DNA from: Knufia peltigerae
Taxonomy: Eukaryota > Ascomycota > Eurotiomycetes > Chaetothyriales > Trichomeriaceae
Assembly (NCBI GenBank): GCA_030247855.1
Contig: JAPDRN010000096.1
Coordinates: forward strand, 62,001 to 126,000
DNA length: 64,000 nt
Direction of reading: 5' to 3'
Both the position numbers and the translations under genes were made by a program. Numbering within the stretch: position 1 is the first letter of the stretch; each line of letters opens with the position of its first letter. The notes below the pieces were generated by a model. The model saw nothing but the letters and a program-made list of their open reading frames with translations. It was not told the DNA's origin and ran no database searches. Positions 52,946-60,960 of the stretch are shown piece after piece.

Positions 52946-54304
52946 TCAGTTCGTGGTCGTTGACGGGTTGCCCGCGTCCTGGGTCAGCAGGCGGTTGATG
53001 TCCTGCAGTTCGGCCACATCCAGGCCACCCACGGCCTGGCTCAGCAGCAGGCGGTTCTGCAGGAAGTTGTAGCGGGCCTGTGCGTAATCCAGCTGTGCGG
53101 AGAACAGGATGCGCTGGTTCTGGATCACGTCCAGTACCGTACGGGTACCCACTTCCAGGCCAACCTGCGAGGCATCGTAGGCGCTCTGTGCGGAAACCAC
53201 GGCCAAACGGCGCGCTTCCACTTCGCTGATGCCCTGCACCAGGGTCTGGTAGGCATTGCGCGTGTTGCGGTCCAGCGCGCGCTTCTGCTGCTCGAAACCA
53301 TCCTGGGCAATGTCACGCTGGGCCAGGGCCTGGCGCACGCCGGACTGGGTGGCGCCGCCAGAGAAGATCGGCACGCTCAGGGTCAGGCCGATGCTGTTGG
53401 TGCGTGCATCGGGCGATAGCGAACCGGCGCCGACGCTGTCGCCCCAGGTCGCGCTCTTGCCCCAGCTGCCGCCCAGCGACAGGGTCGGGTAATGGCCACC
53501 ACGGGCCGCCTGCACGCCGGCTTCGGCGGCGCCGACCTTCAGCTCCTGCGCCTTGAGCGCCGGATTTTCCGTGGTTGCCTGCTGCACCAGCTGGTCCAGG
53601 TTGCCGCGGTTGGCCGGCACTTCCGGACGGAAATCGGCTGGCAGGCCCTTCAGGTTCATCACCGGCTGGCCGGTCAGTTCGGTCAGGGCCTGGTAGTTGT
53701 CGGCCAGGGTGTTCTGCGCAACGATGGTGTTGGCGCGCGCCTGATCGTACTGGGCACGGGCTTCGTGCACGTCGGTGATCGGCGCCAGGCCCACTTCCAG
53801 GCGTTTGTCGGCGAAGTCGAACTGCTTCTTCGCGGCCGCTTCGTTGGTCTGTGCGGCGTTCAGCGATTCGATCGCCACCAGCACGTTGAAGTAGGCGGCC
53901 GAGGTGCGCACGATCAGGTTGTCGTTGGCCGAGTCGAGAGTGAAGTCAGCTGCCTTGCTCAGCTCGCGCTGCGAACGCAGGTTGTTGATCTGCGTCCAGT
54001 TGAACAGCGTCTGGGTGCCATCAACGGTGTAGCTGCGGCGCTTGCTGGTGAACGAGCCGGAGTTGGCATCAGCGTTCGGCTCGCTGCGCGTGCGGTTCAG
54101 CTGCGCTGCACCGTTGATCTGCGGCAGCAGGGCAGCGCGCGCCTGCACGGCGCCTTCCTTGTCGTACAACCGGGTGGACTCGGCGGCGGACAGCTGCGGG
54201 TCGCCATTGCGCGCCATTTCATAGACCTGCAGCAGGTCGGCGGCATGGGCGGACAACGGCAGCAGGGCAGTGGCCAGCGCAACAGCGAGGGATCGGCGGA
54301 TCAT
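52946..54304 (-). CDS. tolC: Outer-membrane efflux channel TolC (TolCSm)
   Basis: 452-residue TolC-type channel with signal MIRRSLAVALATALLPLSA (cleavage at AHAA-DLLQ). Repeated halves show NGDPQLSAAESTR / ENPALKAQELKVG and EVGLAPITDVHEARAQYDQA / EVGTRTVLDVIQNQRILFSAQ, the known internal duplication of TolC. The ATG at 54304 has AAGGAA 7 bp upstream. It lies 16 bp after pcm, and the TetR, smeO and smeP genes follow, matching the tolCSm-pcm-smeRo-smeO-smeP cluster described in S. maltophilia, where this channel serves the SmeOP pump and probably others. Confidence 0.93.
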   Translation of the reverse strand: MIRRSLAVALATALLPLSAHAADLLQVYEMARNGDPQLSAAESTRLYDKEGAVQARAALLPQINGAAQLNRTRSEPNADANSGSFTSKRRSYTVDGTQTLFNWTQINNLRSQRELSKAADFTLDSANDNLIVRTSAAYFNVLVAIESLNAAQTNEAAAKKQFDFADKRLEVGLAPITDVHEARAQYDQARANTIVAQNTLADNYQALTELTGQPVMNLKGLPADFRPEVPANRGNLDQLVQQATTENPALKAQELKVGAAEAGVQAARGGHYPTLSLGGSWGKSATWGDSVGAGSLSPDARTNSIGLTLSVPIFSGGATQSGVRQALAQRDIAQDGFEQQKRALDRNTRNAYQTLVQGISEVEARRLAVVSAQSAYDASQVGLEVGTRTVLDVIQNQRILFSAQLDYAQARYNFLQNRLLLSQAVGGLDVAELQDINRLLTQDAGNPSTTTN

Positions 54305-54320
54305 TGCGGCTTCCTTGGAC

Positions 54321-54968
54321 TCAGAGGTGGAACTGGGGGGCCGGGGCGGCACCACGCAGGTAATCGATATCGGTCTCGAACAGCGACTCGGTGCTGCCAT
54401 CGGCCTTCACCAACAGCGCTTCCATGGCCGGCGAACGGCCCTGGATGACATACAGACGACCACCCGGACGCAACCACGAAGCGAACTGTGACGGCACCAC
54501 GTCAACGGCGCCAGTGACACAGATCACATCGAAGCGGCGTTCGGTCTGCCAGGCCAGGCCATCGGCCACTTCCACGCGCACGTTGGTGCCCAGACCGGTG
54601 GCATCCAGGCGGGCGCGCGCAGCGGCGGCCAGTTCCGGATCGATTTCCAGGCTCAGCACGTCGCGCGCCAGCGCGCCGATGCAGGCCGACAGGAAGCCGC
54701 TGCCGGTGCCGATTTCCAGCACTTCGTCACCCGGCTGCAGATCCAGTGCCTGCAGGGTACGGCCCTCGACGACCGGCTTCATCATCTTCTGGCCGTTGCC
54801 GATCGGCAGTTCGACATCGGCATAGGCCAGCGCCCGGTGCGCGTCGGCGACGAAGGCCTCGCGCGGCAGGCGGGCCAGGACGTCGAGCACCTTGATGTCC
54901 AGCACGTCCCAGGGACGGATCTGCTGTTCCACCATCAGTTCGCGGGCGTGGGCGTAATCAATCGTCAT
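54321..54968 (-). CDS. pcm: Protein-L-isoaspartate O-methyltransferase family protein Pcm
   Basis: 215-residue PCMT-family methyltransferase that would repair isoaspartyl residues. SAM motif I is VLEIGTGSGFLSACI; the substrate-side MVEQQIRPWDVLD and LPIGNGQKMMKPVV segments correspond to the family, though the usual GQTISQP reads GNGQKMMKP here, so activity on isoaspartate is uncertain. The ATG at 54968 is preferred over a TTG at 54977. It is co-oriented with and directly upstream of tolC, as in the published S. maltophilia cluster. Confidence 0.88.
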   Translation of the reverse strand: MTIDYAHARELMVEQQIRPWDVLDIKVLDVLARLPREAFVADAHRALAYADVELPIGNGQKMMKPVVEGRTLQALDLQPGDEVLEIGTGSGFLSACIGALARDVLSLEIDPELAAAARARLDATGLGTNVRVEVADGLAWQTERRFDVICVTGAVDVVPSQFASWLRPGGRLYVIQGRSPAMEALLVKADGSTESLFETDIDYLRGAAPAPQFHL

Positions 54969-55104
54969 GAGGTTCAAATCCAGCGCAGTGGGCCGGCCAT
55001 TTTACCGGTGCCGGAGGCCGGCGGCGCGCCCAGAGCATCAGCTGCGGGGTGGCCGGGGTCGCAGTGCCGGAAGTCATCGCGACCTCCGGTTCGTTCAGTT
55101 TTGG

Positions 55105-55785
55105 TTATCCAGCGGTTCCGGCCTCTCGCGGGGCGTAGGCGCGCAGGAAGAAATCCACACTGGCGGCCACGTGGATGGCAGCATCGGTCTCGACGGGTGA
55201 CAGTGGCATGCCGCACATCATATGCATGTGCACTTCGCCCTTCACCAGGGTCAGGAACTGCTGGCCGGCGACGTAGCAGTCGGGGATGTCCAGTTCACCG
55301 CGCTCGGCACGCAAGCGCATGAAGTCGGCCAGCGCCTCGCAGGTGCGTTGCGGGCCGGCCTGCCAGAACAGTTCGCGCAGGCGCTCGTCGGTCTCCGGAG
55401 CCATCATCACCCGCTGGATCGACAGGGCCGCGTCGGAGGTGATCATCTCGAAGAACGCCATGCCGATGCCCAGCAACTGGTCGCGCAGGGGGCCTTCCAC
55501 GTCGGCCACGAACAGCGCGTCGGGCAGCATCTCGATGCACTTGGACTGCACAGCTTCGGAGAACAGGGTCTCTTTGTCGCCGAAATGGCTGTATACGGTC
55601 AGCTTCGAGACGCCGGCCTGGGCCGCGATGCTGTCCATGCTCACGCCGCTGTAGCCCTGTTCGATGAACAGTGTCTTGGCTGCCTCGAGTATCGCCGCGC
55701 GCTTGCCCAGATCCTTGGGGCGCCCGGGACCGGCAGCCTTGGCAGCGGGCTTGGCCGACGGCTTTCGGGAAGTGGGAGAACTCAT
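55105..55785 (-). CDS. smeRo: TetR-family repressor SmeRo
   Basis: 226-residue repressor. A basic, Ala/Lys/Pro-rich tail (1-25) precedes the helix-turn-helix (about 45-70): GYSGVSMDSIAAQAGVSKLTVYSHFGDKETLF. The ligand domain resembles the AefR/AcrR C-terminal type. In S. maltophilia SmeRo is reported to repress both the smeOP and tolCSm operons; the position here, divergent from smeO and upstream of pcm-tolC, is the same. The 136-bp gap before pcm (54969-55104) can hold the pcm-tolC promoter. Confidence 0.9.
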   Translation of the reverse strand: MSSPTSRKPSAKPAAKAAGPGRPKDLGKRAAILEAAKTLFIEQGYSGVSMDSIAAQAGVSKLTVYSHFGDKETLFSEAVQSKCIEMLPDALFVADVEGPLRDQLLGIGMAFFEMITSDAALSIQRVMMAPETDERLRELFWQAGPQRTCEALADFMRLRAERGELDIPDCYVAGQQFLTLVKGEVHMHMMCGMPLSPVETDAAIHVAASVDFFLRAYAPREAGTAG

Positions 55786-55798
55786 CCCGCTAATACTA

Positions 55799-55837
55799 GA
55801 CCAAGCGGTTCGATATTTATACTATACCGGCTGGTTC
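55799..55837. promoter_or_regulatory. Candidate SmeRo operator and smeO promoter
   Basis: In the 123-bp gap between smeRo and smeO, an imperfect dyad (GACCAAGCGGT 55799-55809, ACCGGCTGGTTC 55826-55837) flanks an AT-rich centre containing TATACT (55818-55823), a good -10 for smeO. The AT-rich sequence stands out from the region. Assignment to SmeRo is by position. Confidence 0.5.
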
Positions 55838-55908
55838 ACTAATGTCCGCGTTGCAACAGTATGTTGCCGGCGCGTTCCCCCCGGATTTCTTTTCAGGTCC
55901 TGTACCTC

Positions 55909-57045
55909 ATGAAAAACATGCGTTGGTTGGGCGTAGGCGTACTGGTCGTGGTGTTGGCAGCGTGCGGCAAGCAGGCCGCCGAGCCGGTGGCGGCCATTCC
56001 GGTGCTGGTGGTGCATCCCACCACGCAGGATGGACAAGCTGCGGCCGCCTACCCCGGCGAGGTGCGTGCCCGCCAGGAAAGCCCCCTGTCGTTCCGGGTG
56101 GGTGGCAACCTGGTCAAGCGTCACGTCGACGCAGGTGAGCGGGTGAAGAAGGGCCAGCTGCTGGCTGAGCTGGATGCGGCCGACTACGCCTCGCAGGCAG
56201 CGGCATCGCAGGCGCAGCTGGCGGCGGCGGAAGCAGACCTGGTGCGCGCCCGCGATGACCAGAAGCGCTACGCCAAGCTGGCCGAAGACCAGCTGGTGAG
56301 CCGCTCGGCACTGGACCAGCAGACGGCGGCGTTCAAGGCCGCACAGGGCCAGGCCAATGCCGCCCGGGCCAATCTTGCCGTGGCTCGCAACCAGGCCGAG
56401 TACGCGCAGTTGCGCGCGCCCGCCGATGGCGTGATTGCCAGCCGCCAGGCCGAAGCCGGGCAGGTCGTGAGCGCTGGGCAGACGGTGTTCACCCTGGCCG
56501 CCGACGGTGGTCGTGAGGTGTTGATCGCACTGCCGGAAAGCAACATCCGCGACTACAAGGTCGGCCAGTCGGTGCAGGTGGAACTGTGGAACCGCCCGGG
56601 CCAACTGCTGCCCGGCACCCTGCGCGAGATCGCCCCGGCCGCCGATGCACAGGCCCGCACCTATGCCACGCGCGTCAGCCTGGCGCCGGAAGCGCTGAGC
56701 GAAGTGGAACTGGGCCAGAGTGCGCGGGTGTTCGCTACCGCCGGGCGCAGCGGCGCGTTGCAGCTGCCGCTGGCGGCCGTGCTGCGCGGCCGTGATGGCA
56801 AGGCCAGCGTGTGGGTGGTCAATCCCTCCAACGGTGCGCTGAAGGCAACCCCGGTGCAGGTGGGTGCCTATGGCGCGCAGGCCGTGCCGGTGGTGTCCGG
56901 TGTGGGCGCGGCGGACTGGGTGGTCGCTGCCGGCGGCCATCTGCTGCGCGAAGGCCAGGTGGTGACGCCGGTCGATCGCCAGAACCGCCCGGTGCTGGCG
57001 CCGTCGGCCGCCAAGCCGGCGCCGGCCGCAGGCAAGGGGCACTGA
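55909..57045 (+). CDS. smeO: RND efflux membrane-fusion lipoprotein SmeO
   Basis: 378-residue periplasmic adaptor, lipid-anchored: signal MKNMRWLGVGVLVVVLAAC with lipobox LAAC. Then come VRARQESPLSFRVGGNLVKR and the split lipoyl halves (VDAGERVKKGQLLAELDAADY, LRAPADGVIASRQAEAGQVV) around an Ala/Gln-rich coiled coil, and a beta-barrel domain with VLIALPESNIRDYKVGQSV. I chose the ATG at 55909 because it opens the signal peptide. The smeP start is 3 bp after its stop. Confidence 0.93.
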   Translation: MKNMRWLGVGVLVVVLAACGKQAAEPVAAIPVLVVHPTTQDGQAAAAYPGEVRARQESPLSFRVGGNLVKRHVDAGERVKKGQLLAELDAADYASQAAASQAQLAAAEADLVRARDDQKRYAKLAEDQLVSRSALDQQTAAFKAAQGQANAARANLAVARNQAEYAQLRAPADGVIASRQAEAGQVVSAGQTVFTLAADGGREVLIALPESNIRDYKVGQSVQVELWNRPGQLLPGTLREIAPAADAQARTYATRVSLAPEALSEVELGQSARVFATAGRSGALQLPLAAVLRGRDGKASVWVVNPSNGALKATPVQVGAYGAQAVPVVSGVGAADWVVAAGGHLLREGQVVTPVDRQNRPVLAPSAAKPAPAAGKGH

Positions 57046-57048
57046 CCC

Positions 57049-60000
57049 GTGCGCCGCTTCAATCTCTCCGAATGGGCGCTGGGCAACCGTGCGCTGGTGT
57101 TGTTCGCAATGCTGGCGTTCGCGGTCATCGGTGCCTGGTCGTACAAGCACCTGGGCCAGTCCGAAGATCCGCCGTTCACCTTCAAGGCGATGGTGGTACG
57201 TACGATGTGGCCGGGCGCCACCGCCGAGCAGGTCTCGCGGCAGGTGACCGAGCCGATCGAAAAAGCACTGATGAACACCGGCGAGTACGAATTCATCCGT
57301 TCGTACTCGCGGCCGGGCGAATCGCAGGTGATCTTCATGGCGCGCGACAGCCTGCGCTCCAGGCAGATCCCGGACCTGTGGTACCAGGTGCGCAAGCGCG
57401 TGGGCGATATCCGCGCGACGCTGCCGAGGGAGATCGTCGGGCCCTTCTACAACGATGAGTTCGGCGACACGTTCGGCAACATCTATGCGTTGACCGGCGA
57501 AGGCTTCGATTACGCCGTGATGCGCGACTATGCCGACCGCATCCAGCTGGAACTGCAGCGCGTGCCCGACGTCGGCAAGATTGACCTGGTCGGCCTGCAG
57601 GACGAGAAGGTGTGGATCGAGCTGTCCAACACCAAGCTGGCCACGCTGGGCGTATCGCTGCAGCAGGTGCAGCAGGCCTTGGCCGACCAGAATGCGGTCA
57701 GCGCCACCAGCTTCTTCGAAACCCCGACCGACCGCGTGCAGCTGCGCGTGACCGGCCAGTTCGATTCGATCGAGGACATCCGCAGATTCCCGATCCAGGC
57801 GGGCGAACGCACGCTGCATCTGGGCGATATCGCCGAGGTCAAGCGCGGTTTTGCCGATCCCTCTTCGCCGAAGATGCGCTTCATGGGTCAGGATGCGATC
57901 GGCCTGGCGGTGGCGATGAAGGACGGCGGTGACATCCTCAAGCTCGGTGCCACCCTGGATGCCGAGTTCGAACGCCTGCAGAAGACCCTGCCGGCCGGCA
58001 TGCAGCTGCGCAAGGTGTCCGACCAGCCGCATGCGGTGGAAGAGTCGGTGGGCGAGTTCGTGCAGGTGCTCACCGAAGCGGTGGTGATCGTGCTGCTGGT
58101 AAGCTTCTTCTCGCTGGGCCTGCGTACTGGCCTGGTGGTGGGCGTGACCATTCCGCTGGTGCTGGCGATGACTTTCTTCGTCATGCACTACTTCGACATC
58201 GGCCTGCACAAGATTTCGCTGGGTGCGCTGGTGCTGGCACTGGGCCTGCTGGTGGACGATGCGATCATCGCGGTGGAGATGATGGCCACCAAGATGGAGC
58301 AGGGCTACGACCGCCTGCGCGCGGCCAGTTTCGCCTGGGAATCCACGGCCTTCCCGATGCTGACCGGTACCCTGATCACCGCAGCGGGCTTCCTGCCCAT
58401 CGCCACCGCCGCATCGAGCACCGGTGAGTACACCCGCTCGCTGTTCCAGGTGGTGACCATCGCGCTGGTGGTGTCATGGATTGCCGCTGTGCTGTTCATT
58501 CCATACCTGGGCGACAAGATGCTGCCGGACCTGTTCAATCCGCAGCTGCCCAAGCCGGACAGTCTTGCCGGCCGCTGGCGTGCCAAGCGCCTGCAGTGGG
58601 CCGACCGGTATCCGGCACTCGCGCGCTGGATCGCGCCGAAGGTGCATGCGCACGATCATGATCCGTACCAGCGGCCGTTCTACACCCGCTTCCGGTCGTT
58701 CCTGGATACCTGCCTGCGCCATCGCTGGTGGGTGATCGGTGCGACCATCGCCCTGTTCATCGGTTCGCTGATGCTGTTCCGTTTCGTGCCGCAGCAGTTC
58801 TTCCCCGATTCGACCCGGCCGGAACTGATGGTGGATATCGAGCTGGCCGAAGGTGCGTCGCTGGCCGCGACCCAGGCACAGGCCGCCAAGCTGGAGAAGC
58901 TGTTGAAGGGCCGCGAGGGCATCAGCAACTACGTGGCTTATGTCGGCACCGGTTCGCCGCGCTTCTACCTGCCGCTGGACCAGCAGTTGCCGGCGACCAA
59001 CTTCGCCCAGTTCGTGGTGCTTACCGAAGACGCGAAGGCCCGCGAATCGACCCGCGACTGGATGCTGAAGGAAGTGATAAAGCAGTTCCCCGATGTGCAG
59101 ATGCGCGTGACGCGCCTGGAGAATGGGCCGCCGGTCGGCTATCCGGTGCAGATGCGCGTGTCCGGCGAGCACATCGCCCAGGTACAGGCGATTGCGCGCA
59201 AGGTCGAGGCCAAGGTGCGCGAGAACCCGCACGTGATGAACGTAAACCTGGACTGGAGCGAGCCGAGCAAGGTGGTGCGGCTGGTGATCGACCAGGACCG
59301 CGCACGCGCGCTGGGTGTCAGCAGTGCGCAGGTCAGCCAGTTCCTCAGCAGTTCGTTGTCGGGCATGAGCGTGAGCACCTATCGCGAAGGCAACCGCCAG
59401 ATCGAAATGCTGCTGCGTGGCCCGGACAACGAGCGCGCGCAGCTGGATCTGCTCGGCAGCCTGGCGATTCCGACCAGCAGCGGCACCGCGGTGACGCTGT
59501 CGCAGGTCGCGCGGCTGGAATACGCCTTCGAGGACGGCATCATCTGGCACCGCAACCGTTTGCCGACGGTGACCGTGCGTGCCGACATCAGCGATGGCAT
59601 GCAGCCGCTGGACGTAGTGCAGCAGATCGTGCCGACGCTGGATGGCATCCGTGCCGAGTTGCCCAGTGGCTACCTGCTGGAAACCGGCGGCTCGGTGGAG
59701 GATTCGGCGCGTGGCCAGAACTCGATCAAGGCCGGCATGCCGCTGTTCCTGATCGTGGTGGCCACGTTGCTGATGCTGCAGCTGCGCAGCTTCTCGCGTG
59801 CAGCGATGGTGCTGGTGACCGCACCGCTGGGCATCATCGGCGCGACGCTGTTCCTGCTGCTGTTCCGCGCACCGTTCGGCTTCGTGGCGCTACTGGGCAC
59901 CATCGCGCTGGCGGGCATGATCATGCGCAACTCGGTGATCCTGATCGACCAGATCCAGCAGGACATCGATGCCGGGCATGACCGCTGGCATTCGATCATC

Positions 60001-60210
60001 GATGCGACGGTGCGGCGTTTCCGCCCGATCGTGCTGACTGCGCTGGCGGCGGTGCTGGCGATGATCCCGCTGTCGCGCAGCGCGTTCTATGGCTCGATGG
60101 CGATTTCGATCATGGGGGGATTGATTGTCGGCACGGTGCTGACGCTGGTGTTCCTGCCGGCGCTGTATGCGGCGTGGTTCCGGGTCAAGCCGGACGAATC
60201 CGGGGCGTGA
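57049..60210 (+). CDS. smeP: RND multidrug efflux pump SmeP
   Basis: 1053-residue proton-driven HAE1-type RND transporter. Twelve helices with two large periplasmic loops, the proton-relay pair Asp403/Asp404 in LGLLVDDAIIAVEMM, and the late-helix segment ALAGMIMRNSVILIDQIQQD. The GTG start at 57049 follows smeO by 3 bp; no later ATG preserves the N-terminal helix. In S. maltophilia SmeOP with TolCSm is reported to export several antibiotics and detergents. Length and motifs are intact, so it should be functional. Confidence 0.94.
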   Translation: MRRFNLSEWALGNRALVLFAMLAFAVIGAWSYKHLGQSEDPPFTFKAMVVRTMWPGATAEQVSRQVTEPIEKALMNTGEYEFIRSYSRPGESQVIFMARDSLRSRQIPDLWYQVRKRVGDIRATLPREIVGPFYNDEFGDTFGNIYALTGEGFDYAVMRDYADRIQLELQRVPDVGKIDLVGLQDEKVWIELSNTKLATLGVSLQQVQQALADQNAVSATSFFETPTDRVQLRVTGQFDSIEDIRRFPIQAGERTLHLGDIAEVKRGFADPSSPKMRFMGQDAIGLAVAMKDGGDILKLGATLDAEFERLQKTLPAGMQLRKVSDQPHAVEESVGEFVQVLTEAVVIVLLVSFFSLGLRTGLVVGVTIPLVLAMTFFVMHYFDIGLHKISLGALVLALGLLVDDAIIAVEMMATKMEQGYDRLRAASFAWESTAFPMLTGTLITAAGFLPIATAASSTGEYTRSLFQVVTIALVVSWIAAVLFIPYLGDKMLPDLFNPQLPKPDSLAGRWRAKRLQWADRYPALARWIAPKVHAHDHDPYQRPFYTRFRSFLDTCLRHRWWVIGATIALFIGSLMLFRFVPQQFFPDSTRPELMVDIELAEGASLAATQAQAAKLEKLLKGREGISNYVAYVGTGSPRFYLPLDQQLPATNFAQFVVLTEDAKARESTRDWMLKEVIKQFPDVQMRVTRLENGPPVGYPVQMRVSGEHIAQVQAIARKVEAKVRENPHVMNVNLDWSEPSKVVRLVIDQDRARALGVSSAQVSQFLSSSLSGMSVSTYREGNRQIEMLLRGPDNERAQLDLLGSLAIPTSSGTAVTLSQVARLEYAFEDGIIWHRNRLPTVTVRADISDGMQPLDVVQQIVPTLDGIRAELPSGYLLETGGSVEDSARGQNSIKAGMPLFLIVVATLLMLQLRSFSRAAMVLVTAPLGIIGATLFLLLFRAPFGFVALLGTIALAGMIMRNSVILIDQIQQDIDAGHDRWHSIIDATVRRFRPIVLTALAAVLAMIPLSRSAFYGSMAISIMGGLIVGTVLTLVFLPALYAAWFRVKPDESGA

Positions 60211-60278
60211 TGCCCTGGGTTTCCCGGCCAACGGGCTGAGCCCCCTCTGCGGTGGGTTCAGAAGCGGGATCGCTAGTC

Positions 60279-60573
60279 GGGGCCGGGTGGGTGGGCTGTT
60301 CGGGGGACGCCGCAAGTACGTCACTGATCGCGGCGTTGCTGGCCGAGCGCCGTTACCGCACCGTGGTTGCGACCCAGGNNNNNNNNNNGGGGTGTGTGCC
60401 GGGGTTTGCCCCGCCAACGGGTGTGCCCCCCGGGGGGGGGGGTTTCCTGGGGGTGAGGGGTGGGGGGGGGGGGGGGGGGGCCCTGTTCGGGGGACGCCGC
60501 AAGTACGTCCTTGTAGGCTTGGCAGCCGCATCCATGCGGCTGACACCCCCGCCCAGCCCACCCACCCGGCCCC
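60279..60573. repeat. Structured palindromic element, copy D, interrupted by an assembly gap
   Basis: Left arm 60279-60306 and right arm 60546-60573 pair at 26 of 28 positions. The core starts ACGCCGCAAGTACGTC twice, at 60307 and again at 60494, on either side of the N run. The complete core with its hairpin (AGCCGCATCCATGCGGCT, 60524-60541) is on the right side only. Without the duplicate the element would be about 108 bp, like copies B and E. It lies between the convergent smeP and LysR genes. Confidence 0.75.
60379..60388. other. Assembly gap (10 N) with low-quality flank
   Basis: Ten N. To the right, 60389-60493 is a noisy near-copy of 60205-60306 with homopolymer runs, including 19 G at 60462-60480. 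To the left, 60323-60378 departs from the element and reads open as protein-like sequence (LIAALLAERRYRTVVATQ), so this end may be chimeric. Confidence 0.9.
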
Positions 60574-60625
60574 TGACATTTTCCGGCGGCCTGCACCGCA
60601 GGAAGAGAAAGAAGAAGAGCGAAAA

Positions 60626-60651
60626 GCAACAGCAACAGCAACAGCAACAGC
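60626..60651. repeat. Short tandem repeat (GCAACA)4
   Basis: Four GCAACA hexamers plus GC, preceded by a purine tract of G and A (60601-60625). No gene covers it. It lies in the 750-bp gap 60211-60960, which otherwise contains elements D and E, the assembly gap, a hairpin and one SMAG copy. Confidence 0.85.
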
Positions 60652-60666
60652 TGCGTGCTGATGGTT

Positions 60667-60707
60667 GGGGTCGGATCCGTTTTCCATTGGAAAACGGATC
60701 CGACCCC
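60667..60707. terminator. Perfect 19-bp hairpin (GGGTCGGATCC family)
   Basis: Arms 60667-60685 and 60689-60707 are exact reverse complements (GGGGTCGGATCCGTTTTCC and its partner) with an ATT loop. TTCTTGCTTT follows, so it may terminate transcription from smeP. The arm start matches the hairpin at 19812. Confidence 0.75.
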
Positions 60708-60729
60708 TTCTTGCTTTCCGATACACCTC

Positions 60730-60752
60730 ATCCACGCATGGCGTGGATCCAC
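60730..60752 (-). repeat. SMAG repeat, single copy
   Basis: Reverse-oriented copy with CCACGC/GCGTGG stem and head GTGG (variant of GTAG). Confidence 0.85.
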
Positions 60753-60777
60753 CGACCGTCACCGGGAAATGATCGGA

Positions 60778-60881
60778 GGCGGGGAGGGGGCAGGTGGCGG
60801 GACCGTCCACGGCATGGATGCCGTGGCCGAGCCTACAGGGACGTACTTGCGGCGTGTCCCGCCATCTGCCCCCTCCCCGCC
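60778..60881. repeat. Structured palindromic element, copy E
   Basis: 26-bp outer arms 60778-60803 and 60856-60881 pair with a single G-T wobble. The 52-bp interior, on the minus strand, starts ACGCCGCAAGTACGTCCC, contains GGCTCGG and ends in hairpin CCACGGCATCCATGCCGTGG (plus-strand complement at 60807-60826). It is 80 bp before the LysR stop. Confidence 0.9.
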
Positions 60882-60960
60882 AACCAAGCAACAACCCAGA
60901 GCCGCTCTGGCTTTTGCCGTTGCCATTGCCTCTGCGGGCGCCGGGCAGCCGCCCGGCCGA

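Noticed and set aside
55842..55908. Upstream in-frame start codons for smeO (55861)
   Set aside because: They would place 16 polar residues before the lipoprotein signal; the start at 55909 opens the signal directly.
60421..60480. G-quadruplex-forming poly-G tract
   Set aside because: The run of 19 G is next to an assembly gap and is a noisy duplicate of normal sequence at 60240-60300, so it is probably a base-calling artefact.
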